Shown here: in pieces, positions 19,800 through 28,451 of the stretch | How positions within the stretch are numbered: the first letter of the stretch is position 1 | How the letters are laid out: each line of letters starts with the position of its first letter | Origin: Rhodanobacter lindaniclasticus | GTDB lineage: Bacteria; Pseudomonadota; Gammaproteobacteria; Xanthomonadales; Rhodanobacteraceae | Reading direction: 5' to 3' | Length of the DNA stretch: 64,000 nucleotides | Assembly: GCF_004799035.1 (NCBI RefSeq) | Contig: NZ_MWIO01000026.1 | Location: forward strand, 1-64,000 | Program-made: the position numbers and the translations under genes | Notes under the pieces: generated by a model | Told to the model about the DNA's origin: nothing | The model's input: only the letters and a program-made list of their open reading frames with translations | Databases searched by the model: none

Positions 19800-20885
19800 A
19801 TGAAACGACTCATCATCACCCTCGCGGTTTTCTGCGCCATCGTCGTCGCCGGCGTCGGCGCCTTCGTCGGGTCCGGCGTCTACAACATCGGTGCCGACGA
19901 CCACCACACGAAGCCGGTGTACGCGCTGATGCAGGCGCTGCGCGAGCGCTCGATCGCGCATCACGCCAAGGACATCGCGGTGCCGAACCTCGACGACCCG
20001 CAGCTGATCCTGAAAGGCGCCGGCCAGTACGCGGCGATGTGCACCGGCTGCCACCTGGCGCCGGGCATGGCCGAGAACGAGATGCGCCCCGGCCTGTACC
20101 CGCAGCCGCCCGAGCTGGCGAAGTTCCGGCCCGACCCGCGCGCGGCGTTCTGGGTCATCAAGCACGGCATCAAGATGAGCGCGATGCCGGCTTGGGGCGC
20201 CAGCCACGACGACGCCACCATCTGGAGCATGGTCGCGTTCCTGCAGAAACTGCCCGGCATGACACCGGCGCAATACCGGGACATCGTGGCCCGGGCGCCA
20301 CAGGATCACGACATGGACGAGGCGGGCGACCACAGCCATGGCGGGGTCGCCGACGAGGATGCGCGTGGCGCAGCGGCGATGGAGGGCATGGCCATGGCCG
20401 GCGAAGCGGGGCACCGCCACGCCGCCGCCGATGGCGATGCCCACGAACACGCCGCCGCACCCGCGGTCGAGGCGCCGCTGTCGATGGAAGGCATGAAGCC
20501 GGGCGCAGCACCGGCGGCCGAAGCGGCGGCGCGGGCCTTCCAGGCCGCGTTGCAGCGTGGCGACCGCGAGGCCGTGCTGGCGCTGCTGGCGCCCGATGTT
20601 CGCGTCAGCGAGGGCGGCCACACGCAGACACGCGACGAGTACGCCGCCGGCCATCTGGGCGAGGACATCGCGTTCCTGAAAACGGCGCGGATCACGCCGG
20701 TCTCGCTCGGCTCGATGCCGATGGGCGACACCGCGATGGTCGGCAGCGAAAGCGAGATCGAAGCCACGATCAAGGGCAAGCCGGTCACGCTGCGCAGCCG
20801 CGAGATGCTCACGCTCAGGAAGGCTGGCGACGGCTGGAAGATCGTGTCCGTCCAGTGGCAAACCACCCCCGTATCAGGAGAATGA
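19800..20885 (+). CDS. cytochrome c fused to an NTF2/DUF4440-like domain
   Basis: The 361-residue protein has three parts. An N-terminal membrane anchor (residues 4-25) leads into a monohaem cytochrome c domain with CTGCH at 81-85 and a likely axial Met in MSAMPAWG (~126-133). A linker at ~165-240 is full of His, Met, Asp and Ala (for example DHDMDEAGDHSHGG). The C-terminal ~120 residues have a SnoaL/DUF4440 pattern (AARAFQAALQRGDREAVLALLAPDVRV ... DGWKIVSVQW). The haem domain could take electrons from copper oxidation; the NTF2-like part has no visible catalytic set. It follows copB by nine bases and shares its transcript. Confidence 0.85.
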   Translation: MKRLIITLAVFCAIVVAGVGAFVGSGVYNIGADDHHTKPVYALMQALRERSIAHHAKDIAVPNLDDPQLILKGAGQYAAMCTGCHLAPGMAENEMRPGLYPQPPELAKFRPDPRAAFWVIKHGIKMSAMPAWGASHDDATIWSMVAFLQKLPGMTPAQYRDIVARAPQDHDMDEAGDHSHGGVADEDARGAAAMEGMAMAGEAGHRHAAADGDAHEHAAAPAVEAPLSMEGMKPGAAPAAEAAARAFQAALQRGDREAVLALLAPDVRVSEGGHTQTRDEYAAGHLGEDIAFLKTARITPVSLGSMPMGDTAMVGSESEIEATIKGKPVTLRSREMLTLRKAGDGWKIVSVQWQTTPVSGE

Positions 20886-20887
20886 CG

Positions 20888-21340
20888 ATGAAGCGCTGGC
20901 TTTCCCGTGCGGGCATCAGCCTGCTGTTTGCGCTGTTGTTCGCGCCGGCGGCGTTGGCGGCGAACGCGTTCGATGTCTACCGCGACCCGTCCTGCGGCTG
21001 CTGCGGCGCATGGGTCGAGTACCTGCGCGCGCACGGCTACACCGTCAGCGTGCACCAGGACCAGCCGATGGCGGCGCTGAAGGCGCGCTTCGGCGTGCCG
21101 GACCGCGCCATGTCCTGCCACACCGCGGTGATCGACGGCTACGTGATCGAAGGGCACGTGCCGGTGGACGACATCCGCCGCCTGCTCGCCGAACGTCCCG
21201 ACGCGATCGGGCTGGCCGCACCAGGCATGCCGATGGGTTCGCCCGGCATGGAGATGGGCGCGCCCGAGCGCTACGACGTGGTGCTGATCGGCCGCGACGG
21301 CTCGACCCGCGTTTATGCGACGCACGGCCCGGGTGCGTGA
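20888..21340 (+). CDS. DUF411 periplasmic metal-binding protein (CopG-like)
   Basis: The 150-residue exported protein has a signal peptide ending ALAA, then the DUF411 core: VYRDPSCGCCGAWVEYLRAHG (CGCC motif), the sequence PDRAMSCHTAVIDGYVIEGHVP (CH motif) and IRRLLAERPDAIGLAAPGMP with a trailing Met-rich PMGSPGMEMG. DUF411 proteins accompany cop and cus systems and are thought to bind or reduce copper. Two ATGs (20882 and 20888) are possible; the AGGAG at 20876-20880 is better spaced from 20888, while 20882 would overlap the previous stop. Confidence 0.88.
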   Translation: MKRWLSRAGISLLFALLFAPAALAANAFDVYRDPSCGCCGAWVEYLRAHGYTVSVHQDQPMAALKARFGVPDRAMSCHTAVIDGYVIEGHVPVDDIRRLLAERPDAIGLAAPGMPMGSPGMEMGAPERYDVVLIGRDGSTRVYATHGPGA

Positions 21341-21351
21341 GTGCCGCCGGT

Positions 21352-21365
21352 TTGATCCGCATCAA
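21352..21365. promoter_or_regulatory. perfect FNR/Anr-type box TTGAT-CCGC-ATCAA
   Basis: The 14-mer is an exact TTGAT-N4-ATCAA dyad, the consensus for FNR/Anr oxygen sensors. Its centre (between 21358 and 21359) lies about 41 bases before the predicted transcription start, the class-II activator position. It is between the DUF411 gene and the first gene of the cus-type operon. Confidence 0.65.
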
Positions 21366-21386
21366 TTACGCCGCCGCCCCTGGCGC

Positions 21387-21392
21387 TACAGT
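21387..21392 (+). promoter_or_regulatory. -10 box of cus-type operon
   Basis: TACAGT matches the -10 consensus in four of six bases. The first transcribed base would be near 21399, three bases before the ATG at 21402. There is no good -35 box, which fits a promoter that depends on the upstream FNR-type site. Confidence 0.5.
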
Positions 21393-21401
21393 GCCCGTGA
21401 G

Positions 21402-21830
21402 ATGAAACGCGCCTTCCGCCTCCGCCCGGTCACCCGCCGCCACCTTGCGTGGCTGGTGGTGCTGCTGCTGCTGTGGCAGCAGGTGGCGGTGGCGGCGTAT
21501 GCGTGCACCAGCGCACCGGCGTCGGCTGGTGCGGACGCAGTGGCCGTGGCGGTGCACTCGTCCTCGATGGCGGCGATGGGCGACCGTTGTGCGGAAATGC
21601 CGGCGGCGCCGGTCGACCCGCTATGCCACCAGCACTGCCAGCCTGACCACGCCACCCAGGTCGACGCACGCAGCGCTACGGTGCCGGCCAGCACACTGGC
21701 CGCGTTGCCGCCGGAGTCGCCGTCGGTGGCGGCGGTGGCGTCACCGACGCAGCGGAGCCTGGCGCGGCACGACCGCCTGCAGGCGCCACCACCCGTCCCC
21801 CGCTTGTTGTTCTGCTCGCTCCTGATTTGA
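21402..21830 (+). CDS. small exported Cys/His protein heading the cus-type operon
   Basis: The 142-residue protein is not a family I can name. An Arg-rich start and a hydrophobic helix (LAWLVVLLLLWQQVAVAAYA, 15-34) suggest export. The mature part holds Cys35, Cys63 and a tight ligand group PLCHQHCQPDH (73-83), after which the chain is Ala/Pro-rich. Layout and operon position resemble CopL at 16473, although the sequences are not obviously alike. No Shine-Dalgarno precedes the ATG, which is three bases after the predicted transcription start. It probably senses or binds the exported metal. Confidence 0.65.
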   Translation: MKRAFRLRPVTRRHLAWLVVLLLLWQQVAVAAYACTSAPASAGADAVAVAVHSSSMAAMGDRCAEMPAAPVDPLCHQHCQPDHATQVDARSATVPASTLAALPPESPSVAAVASPTQRSLARHDRLQAPPPVPRLLFCSLLI

Positions 21831-21911
21831 TCTGACCCGTCGCGGTATCCACCGACGGACGTCGTGCCTGCGTGGCGCGGCGTGGTTTGCAGATCGACGG
21901 AGTGTTCACCC

Positions 21912-23183
21912 ATGTTGTCCATGCGATTGACCCGGCGCCCGATGGTGGCGGGGTTGGCTTTGCTCCTGGGCGGGGCCATGGCCGTGGCGGCCTCTGCCGC
22001 CGAAGCACCGCTGACCCTGGAAGCGGCCGTGCAGCAAGGTCTGGCGCGCGCGCCGCAGATGGAGGCGCGTGCCGCCGACGGTACCGCCGCCCGCGAGGAA
22101 GCGGCGCGGGCCGGACAGTTGCCGGATCCCGTGCTCACGTTCGGGCTTGCCAATTTCCCCGTCACCGAGCCGGGTGCCTTCAGCCTGCGCTCGGACGGCA
22201 TGACGGCGCGCACTGTCGGCGTGATGCAGGCCATTCCGTCGCGCAGCGCACGCCGTGCGGAGCGCGACTTGGCCGGCGCGCGGATCGATGCGGCGCAAGC
22301 CGATCGCGTAGCCGCCGAGCAAAGTGTGCGCGAGCGCATCGCCGATGCCTGGATCGACGCGTGGTTGGTCGAGCAGCAGCGGATCTTGCTGGCTGACCTG
22401 CACGACGAGGCGGCATTGGCGGTGCGGATCGCCCAGGCGCGCCTGCGCGGCGGCGAAGGCAGCGCGGTGGATGCGCTGGCGGCGCAGGCCGAACTGGCCG
22501 CGCTGGACAATCGGCTGGAGGCGGTCGCGGCCGATCGGCTGGCTGCGCAGGCGGGCCTGCAGCGCTGGCTGGGGACACCGCCCGGCGCACTCGCCGCGAC
22601 CAAGGATTTCAGCCGGCTGCCGGTGGCCGCCGAGCGCCTGGTCTCCGCCATCGACCAGCAAGCACCGCTGCAGGCGTGGGCGGCGCGCGAGCAGTTGGCG
22701 CAGGCGGCGCTCGATCAGGCGCGTGCGGCCAGGCGCCCGGACTGGAGCGTGAGCGCCAGCTATGGCCGGCGCGCGCCGGGCCTGTCGGACATGGTGATGC
22801 TGGAGGTGGGTGTCAGCCTGCCGCTGTTCACGCGCAACCGGCAGGATCGTGGCATCAGCGCCAGCCAGGCGCAGCGGGATGCCGTGCAGGCCGATCACGA
22901 GGACGCGCGGCGTGCCCAGCGCGAGGCGGTGACGCGGGCGCTGGCGGCGTGGCAGGGCTGGGAGCAACAGATCGCACGCTATCGGCAAACGCTGCTGCCG
23001 CTGGCACGCGATCGCGCGCACATCGCGCTGGCCGGCTACCGCGGCGGCGGCCCGCTGCAGCCGTGGCTGGATGCCCGCCGCGCCGAGATCGAACTGCGCC
23101 TGGGCTATGCCGACGCGCTCGCTGCGCATGCGCGGCTGTGGGCTTCGCTTGCCTATCTGCTGCCTTCGGAGGTGACGCCATGA
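21912..23183 (+). CDS. cusC: outer-membrane efflux protein (CusC/TolC family)
   Basis: The 423-residue protein has a signal peptide (ending ASAAEAP) and two TolC-type coiled-coil hairpin repeats (LTLEAAVQQGLARAPQM; ASQAQRDAVQADHEDARRAQREA), giving an outer-membrane channel with a periplasmic tunnel. The GLSDMVMLEVGVSLPLF segment is typical of OEP proteins. It works with the CusB and CusA homologues downstream. GGAG precedes the ATG at 21912; a second ATG at 21921 is possible. The stop overlaps the cusB start (ATGA). Confidence 0.9.
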   Translation: MLSMRLTRRPMVAGLALLLGGAMAVAASAAEAPLTLEAAVQQGLARAPQMEARAADGTAAREEAARAGQLPDPVLTFGLANFPVTEPGAFSLRSDGMTARTVGVMQAIPSRSARRAERDLAGARIDAAQADRVAAEQSVRERIADAWIDAWLVEQQRILLADLHDEAALAVRIAQARLRGGEGSAVDALAAQAELAALDNRLEAVAADRLAAQAGLQRWLGTPPGALAATKDFSRLPVAAERLVSAIDQQAPLQAWAAREQLAQAALDQARAARRPDWSVSASYGRRAPGLSDMVMLEVGVSLPLFTRNRQDRGISASQAQRDAVQADHEDARRAQREAVTRALAAWQGWEQQIARYRQTLLPLARDRAHIALAGYRGGGPLQPWLDARRAEIELRLGYADALAAHARLWASLAYLLPSEVTP

Positions 23184-24496
23184 AGCGTCCGCTGATCGTT
23201 GTTGCCGCGGTTGCCGCCGCGGCAGCCCTGCTCGTGGCCGGCTACCTCGGCGGTCGCCGCCAGGCCGCGGTCGCGCCCTCGTCCACGCCTGCGTCGGCGG
23301 CTGCGGCCGACGCCGCCGGCAAGGTGTTGTACTGGTACGACCCGATGGCGCCGGGCCAGCATTTCGACAAGCCTGGCTTGTCGCCGATGGGCATGCAGAT
23401 GGTGCCGCGCTACGCCGACGGCGGTGGCCCTGACGAGAGCGTCGTGCGAATCGACCCGACCACCGTGCAGAACCTGGGCGTGCGTACCGTGCCGGTCGGG
23501 CGCCGTGTGCTGTCGACCACGCTGCAGGTGCCCGGCACGGTGACGTGGAATCCGCGCGAGGCGAGCGCGGTCAGCGCCCGCGTCGATGCGGTGGTCAGCC
23601 AGCTGCACGTGCGTGCGCCGTACACGAAAGTGGCGGCGGGCGAGCCGCTGGCCGAACTGCTGGCGCCGCAGTGGAGCAGTGCGCTGGCCGAGTACGACGC
23701 GCTGCAGAACGCGCAGTCGGCCGACGCGAAGGCGCTGCGCCACGCCGCCCGCGAGCGCCTGCAGGTGCTTGGTCTCACCGCCGCGGATATCCGCGCGGCA
23801 CGTGCTGCTGGTCCGATCACGCTGCATGCGCCGCAGACCGGCGTGGTCACCACGCTTGAAGTGCTTGAAGGGCAGCGGGTCGGCGCCGGGCAGACGCTGA
23901 TGAGCCTGAACGGCCTGGCCACGGTGTGGGTCGAGGCATCGCTGCCGCAGGCTGTCGCCGGCACGGTGCGCGACGGCACGCCGGTCACCGTCACGCTCGA
24001 TGCGTTGCCCGGGCAGGTGTTCCACGGCAGCGTGGAGACCTTGCTGCCGGACATCGACAGCGCCACGCGCACCCAGCGCGCGCGCATCGTGCTGGCCAAC
24101 CCGGACGGCCGGCTGAGTCCGGGCATGTTCGCCACCGTGCAACTGCAGCCGGCCGAAGGCGAGGCGGTGCCGGTGGTGCCGAGCGACGCACTGATCGCCA
24201 CCGGCGCGCAGACGCGGGTGATCGTGGCGGAGGCGGACGGCCGCTTCCGCCCGCTCGCCGTGCGCACCGGCCGCTCGGCCGACGGTTACACGGAGATCCT
24301 CGATGGCCTGCACGGCGGCGAGCAGGTCGTCGTCTCCGGCCAGTTCCTGATCGACTCGGAGGCCAGCCTGTCCGGTGCGCTGGAGCGCCTTGGCGAGGGC
24401 GCTGCTGCACCCGCAGCGGCGGCCAGCGCCGCCCATCCGGCAACCCCGCATGACCCGCACGCGGGGCATGCCATGCCGGGCGGAGGCCAGCCATGA
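23180..24496 (+). CDS. cusB: periplasmic adaptor of metal RND efflux (CusB type)
   Basis: The 438-residue adaptor links the inner-membrane pump to the outer-membrane channel. An N-terminal anchor helix is followed by a heavy-metal-binding module, [12 protein letters not shown] ... [14 protein letters not shown] (51-77), rich in Met and typical of CusB proteins. Then come barrel-sandwich and alpha-hairpin domains ([22 protein letters not shown]) and a membrane-proximal domain. A His-rich tail ([18 protein letters not shown]) ends the chain. The overlap with cusA (ATGA) suggests translational coupling. Confidence 0.92.
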   Translation: MKRPLIVVAAVAAAAALLVAGYLGGRRQAAVAPSSTPASAAAADAAGKVLYWYDPMAPGQHFDKPGLSPMGMQMVPRYADGGGPDESVVRIDPTTVQNLGVRTVPVGRRVLSTTLQVPGTVTWNPREASAVSARVDAVVSQLHVRAPYTKVAAGEPLAELLAPQWSSALAEYDALQNAQSADAKALRHAARERLQVLGLTAADIRAARAAGPITLHAPQTGVVTTLEVLEGQRVGAGQTLMSLNGLATVWVEASLPQAVAGTVRDGTPVTVTLDALPGQVFHGSVETLLPDIDSATRTQRARIVLANPDGRLSPGMFATVQLQPAEGEAVPVVPSDALIATGAQTRVIVAEADGRFRPLAVRTGRSADGYTEILDGLHGGEQVVVSGQFLIDSEASLSGALERLGEGAAAPAAAASAAHPATPHDPHAGHAMPGGGQP

Positions 24497-27400
24497 TCGC
24501 CGCCCTGATCCGCGCCGCCGTCGCCCATCGCGTGTTCGTGCTGCTGGCCGCGCTGGTGCTGGCCGCGGCCGGCATGTTCTCGCTGCTGCACACGCCGCTG
24601 GACGCGTTGCCGGATCTGTCCGACACCCAGGTGATCATCCGCACCGGCTGGGCCGGGCAATCGCCGCAGGTGGTCGAGGACCAGATCACCTATCCGCTGG
24701 CCACCACCATGCTGTCGGTGCCCGGCGCGCGCACGGTGCGCGGCTATTCGTTCTTCGGCGACTCCTACGTCTACGTGCTGTTCGACGACAGCACCGACTT
24801 GTACTGGGCCCGTTCGCGCGTGCTGGAGTACCTGAGCCAGGTGCGCGACCGGCTGCCGGCCGGGGTCAATCCCTCGCTCGGCCCCGATGCCACCGGCCTG
24901 GGCTGGGTCTACGAATACGCGCTGGTCGATCGCAGCGGCAAGCACGACCTCGGCGAACTGCGCGCGCTGCAGGACTGGTTCCTGCGCTACCAGCTGAAGA
25001 CCGTGCCGGACGTGGCCGAGGTGGCCAGCCTGGGCGGCATGGAGCGCGCCTGGCAGATCGTGCCGGACCCGCCGGCGCTGGCCGCGCGCGGCATGACCGT
25101 GGCGCAGCTGATGGACGCGGTGCGCGCGGCCAACGGCGCCAGCGGCGGCTCGGTGATCGAGCAGGGCGAGGCGGAGCTGATGGTGCGCAGCGAAGGCTAT
25201 CTGCGCAGCCGCGAGGACTTCGAGCGCGTGCCGGTCGGCACCAATGCGAACGGCGTGCCGGTGCTGCTGGGCGAAATCGCCACGGTGCGGCGCGGGCCGA
25301 GCTTCCGGCGCGGCATCGCCGAACTGGACGGCCAGGGCGAAGTGGCTGGCGGCATCGTCGTGCTGCGCTCGGGCAAGAACGCGAAGGCCGCGATCGAGGC
25401 GGTCAAGGCCAAGCTCGCCGACCTGAAGCGCAGCCTGCCGGCTGGCGTCGAGATCGTGCCGACCTACGACCGCGCGCAGCTGATCGACGCGGCGGTGGAC
25501 AACCTGTGGGGCAAGCTGCTGGAGGAGTTCCTGGTGGTTGCGCTGGTCTGCGTCCTGTTCCTCGGCCACCTGCGTTCGGCGCTGGTGGCGGTGGTCAGCC
25601 TGCCGCTGGGCGTGCTGGCCGCGTTCATCGCGCTGCACTTGCAGGGCGTGACGGCGAACCTGATGTCGCTGGGCGGCATCGCCATCGCGATCGGCGCGAT
25701 GGTCGATGCGGCGGTGGTGATGATCGAGAACGCGCACAAGCATCTGGAGCACTGGCGCGACGCGCACGACGGCGCGGAACCGCAGGGCGCGGCGCGCTGG
25801 TCGCTGATCGCCGACGCGGCAGCGGAAGTCGGCCCCGCGCTGTTCGTCAGCCTGCTGATCATCGCGCTGTCGTTCATCCCGGTGTTCGCGCTGCAGGGGC
25901 AGGAGGGCAAGCTGTTCAAGCCGCTGGCGTTCACCAAGACCTACGCGATGGCAGCAGCGGCCGGACTGGCGGTGACCCTGGTGCCGGTGCTGATGGGCTA
26001 CCTGATCCGCGGGCGCATCCGCCCGGAACACGCCAACCCGTTCAACCGCGGCCTGATCGCGCTGTATCGGCCGATCCTGGAGGCGGTGCTGCGCTATCCG
26101 AAGGCGACCCTGGTGCTGGCCGGGCTGCTCATGCTCAGCGTGCTGCTGCCGCTGGGCCGGCTCGGCAGCGAGTTCATGCCGGCGATGGACGAAGGCACGC
26201 TGCTGTACATGCCCACCGCGTTGCCGGGCTTGTCCTCCGGCAAGGCTGCGCAACTGCTGCAGCTCACCGACCGCATGATCAGGACCGTGCCCGAGGTCGA
26301 GCACGTGTTCGGCAAGGCCGGTCGTGCCGACACCGCCACCGACCCGGCGCCGATGGAGATGTTCGAGACCACCATCACCTTCAAGCCGAAGGCGCAGTGG
26401 CGACCGGGCATGACGATGGACAAGCTCAAGGCGGAGCTGGACCGGGCCGTGCGCGTGCCGGGCCTGAGCAACCTGTTCGTGCCGCCGCTGCGCAACCGCA
26501 TCGACATGCTGGCCACCGGCATCAAGAGCCCGATCGGCATCAAGGTGCTCGGCTCCGATCCGTCGACATTGCAGGCGGTGGCCGATCGCATCGAGACGGT
26601 GGCTCGGCAGGTACCTGGCGTCGGTTCGGCGATTGCCGAGCGGGCGGCCAGCGGTCGCTATGTCGACGTGCGCATCCGCCGGGTCGATGCCGCGCGCTAC
26701 GGCCTGAGCCAGCAGCAGCTGCAGCAGCTGATCGCCACCGTGGTCGGCGGCGAGCCGATCGGCGAGGTCGTCGCCGGACGCGAGCGCTATCCGATCGTGC
26801 TGCGCTACCCGCGGGCCGAGCACGATTCACTCGCCGCATTGAAGGCATTGCCGATCGTCGCGGCGAACGGCGCGCAGCTGACCCTGGAGCAGGTGGCCGG
26901 GATCGAGGTGGTCGCCGGGCCGCCGATGCTGAAGAGCGAGAACGGCCAGCTGGCAACCTACGTGTATGTCGATACCGCCGGCCGCGACCTCGGCGCGGTG
27001 GTGGCGGACCTGCAACGTGCGCTGGCGCGCGAGGTGCGCCTGCCGCCGGGCGTCACCGTGGCGTGGTCGGGCCAGTTCGAATACCTGGCGCAGGCGATGC
27101 AGCGGCTGACCCTGGTGGTGCCGGTGGTGCTGCTGATCGTGTTCGTGCTGATCTACGCCGTGTTCCGCCGGGTGAGCGAGGCGGCGCTGATCATGGCCAG
27201 CGTGCCGCTGGCGCTGGTCGGCGGGCTGTGGCTGATCTGGCTGCTGGGGCATGCGGTGTCGGTGGCGACCATGATCGGCTTCATCGCGCTGGCCGGGGTC
27301 GCCGCCGAGTTCGGCGTGGTGATGCTGCTGTACCTGCGCCACGCGTGGGACCGCCAGCTCGCCATCGATCCGCGCTCGGGACCAGCCGAACTGGACGCGG

Positions 27401-27666
27401 CGATCCGCGAGGGGGCGGTGCAGCGGGTGCGGCCGAAGGCGATGACGGTGGCGGTGATCCTCGCCGGCCTGTTGCCGATTTTGCTGGGACGCGGCGCCGG
27501 CTCCGAAGTCATGCAGCGCATCGCCGCGCCGATGATCGGCGGCATGCTCACCGCGCCGCTGCTGTCGATGCTGGTCATCCCCGCCGCGTTCCGCCTGCTG
27601 GTACGGCACCGGCTGCGTCGGGCCGGTCATGACAGCGATCGGGCAGGTGCGAGCAGAGTAGGGTAA
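24493..27666 (+). CDS. cusA: CusA-type Cu(I)/Ag(I) RND efflux pump
   Basis: The 1057-residue inner-membrane proton antiporter of the HME-RND family has twelve helices and two large periplasmic loops. The helix-4 signature [19 protein letters not shown] (from residue ~402; Asp405 and Glu412) is the form tied to monovalent copper and silver, unlike the DGA form of Zn/Co/Cd pumps. Met-rich stretches such as [14 protein letters not shown] fit methionine relay of Cu(I). It forms the third part of the tripartite complex with the two preceding genes. GDCCVxC follows after six bases. Confidence 0.95.
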   Translation: MIAALIRAAVAHRVFVLLAALVLAAAGMFSLLHTPLDALPDLSDTQVIIRTGWAGQSPQVVEDQITYPLATTMLSVPGARTVRGYSFFGDSYVYVLFDDSTDLYWARSRVLEYLSQVRDRLPAGVNPSLGPDATGLGWVYEYALVDRSGKHDLGELRALQDWFLRYQLKTVPDVAEVASLGGMERAWQIVPDPPALAARGMTVAQLMDAVRAANGASGGSVIEQGEAELMVRSEGYLRSREDFERVPVGTNANGVPVLLGEIATVRRGPSFRRGIAELDGQGEVAGGIVVLRSGKNAKAAIEAVKAKLADLKRSLPAGVEIVPTYDRAQLIDAAVDNLWGKLLEEFLVVALVCVLFLGHLRSALVAVVSLPLGVLAAFIALHLQGVTANLMSLGGIAIAIGAMVDAAVVMIENAHKHLEHWRDAHDGAEPQGAARWSLIADAAAEVGPALFVSLLIIALSFIPVFALQGQEGKLFKPLAFTKTYAMAAAAGLAVTLVPVLMGYLIRGRIRPEHANPFNRGLIALYRPILEAVLRYPKATLVLAGLLMLSVLLPLGRLGSEFMPAMDEGTLLYMPTALPGLSSGKAAQLLQLTDRMIRTVPEVEHVFGKAGRADTATDPAPMEMFETTITFKPKAQWRPGMTMDKLKAELDRAVRVPGLSNLFVPPLRNRIDMLATGIKSPIGIKVLGSDPSTLQAVADRIETVARQVPGVGSAIAERAASGRYVDVRIRRVDAARYGLSQQQLQQLIATVVGGEPIGEVVAGRERYPIVLRYPRAEHDSLAALKALPIVAANGAQLTLEQVAGIEVVAGPPMLKSENGQLATYVYVDTAGRDLGAVVADLQRALAREVRLPPGVTVAWSGQFEYLAQAMQRLTLVVPVVLLIVFVLIYAVFRRVSEAALIMASVPLALVGGLWLIWLLGHAVSVATMIGFIALAGVAAEFGVVMLLYLRHAWDRQLAIDPRSGPAELDAAIREGAVQRVRPKAMTVAVILAGLLPILLGRGAGSEVMQRIAAPMIGGMLTAPLLSMLVIPAAFRLLVRHRLRRAGHDSDRAGASRVG

Positions 27667-27672
27667 AGACCC

Positions 27673-27888
27673 ATGATGAGCGAGCCCATCCTGCGCAGCA
27701 CGCTGACCTGTCCGCATTGCGGCCACCAGGCCACCGAGACCATGCCAATCGACGCGTGCCAGTTCTTCCACGACTGTCCCGGCTGCGGCGAACTGCTGCG
27801 GCCCAGGCCCGGCGACTGCTGCGTGTTCTGTTCCTGGGGCAGCGTGCCGTGCCCGCCGATCCAGCAGCAGAAGCGCTGCTGCGGCTGA
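27673..27888 (+). CDS. GDCCVxC-domain mini-protein
   Basis: The 71-residue protein is almost all cysteine clusters: CPHC (13-16), CPGC (35-38), GDCCVFCSWG (47-56), then Cys60 and a CC at 69-70. The GDCCVxC core is a conserved family motif; in some members the second Cys of the core is selenocysteine, while here it is an ordinary Cys. It is probably a small zinc-ribbon or metal/redox protein. It lies six bases after cusA and is transcribed with it. The role in copper handling is inferred from position. Confidence 0.85.
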   Translation: MMSEPILRSTLTCPHCGHQATETMPIDACQFFHDCPGCGELLRPRPGDCCVFCSWGSVPCPPIQQQKRCCG

Positions 27889-27957
27889 TCATCGCCACCC
27901 GGTGCAGGGCGGGCCGGCCATGCGTGTCCTGCGCCCCCGGTGCGTGTGCTGATGTGA

Positions 27958-27986
27958 TTGTCTAACGTGCGGGGGCTCTCTTAGGC
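27958..27986 (+). promoter_or_regulatory. sigma70-like promoter of czc-type operon
   Basis: TTGTCT (27958-27963), a 17-base spacer and TTAGGC (27981-27986). The next gene's ATG is at 27994, so the transcript would begin at or one base before it. No Shine-Dalgarno is present. The pattern repeats what is seen before copL and the gene at 21402. Confidence 0.45.
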
Positions 27987-27993
27987 TTCCGCC

Positions 27994-28380
27994 ATGCTTT
28001 TTTCCCGGACGCCACTGCTGGTACGCCTGCGCCGCCATCGTGGCCTGTGGGTGCTGGCCGTGGCCGTGCTGTTGATCAAGCTGGCGACCGGGACCATCTG
28101 CCTGGCCGATGGTCCGGGAGCGCGGCTTGCTTTTCCGGATGGCGCCACGGCGATTTCGGCGGTGGCGGCGGCTGTCGATCCCGCCGTCGGCAATGACGAC
28201 GGCACCTGCGTGCTCGGCGAGGCCGGCGGTTGCCACTGTGTCTGCGCCCATTCGCTGACGCTGCCTGCCACCGTTGCGCTCGCCCTGACGCGGCCCGGCG
28301 TCAAGCTCGATGCGCTCGTCGATGCGCTCGATCGCGTCCCCACCGCGCCCGCTTCGCTGATCCGCCCTCCGATCGCCTGA
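27994..28380 (+). CDS. small exported Cys/His protein heading the czc-type operon
   Basis: The 128-residue protein is unrecognised by name. A basic start and a hydrophobic helix (GLWVLAVAVLLIKLATGT) suggest export; the mature part has Cys36 and a compact ligand motif GGCHCVCAH (78-86). Position and size recall CzcI, the small periplasmic protein ahead of czcCBA in Cupriavidus, but I see no clear sequence likeness. The ATG coincides with the predicted transcription start. It is 71 bases before czcC. Confidence 0.6.
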   Translation: MLFSRTPLLVRLRRHRGLWVLAVAVLLIKLATGTICLADGPGARLAFPDGATAISAVAAAVDPAVGNDDGTCVLGEAGGCHCVCAHSLTLPATVALALTRPGVKLDALVDALDRVPTAPASLIRPPIA

Positions 28381-28451
28381 AAACCGCTCCCCTTGTGATG
28401 ACGCCGCTACCGCGGCGCGTTGCCTCGTGACGTTTTTCAGGAGATCGCTTC

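Noticed and set aside
24375-27632. 1085-residue overlapping plus-strand frame within cusA
   Set aside because: It is a +1 shadow of cusA made of Arg/Gly/Ala repeats; the other frame carries the conserved pump motifs.
28381-28451. Attenuator between the small ORF and czcC
   Set aside because: The hairpin ACGCCGC-TACC-GCGGCG is short and the T-run is too far away for a convincing terminator or anti-terminator.
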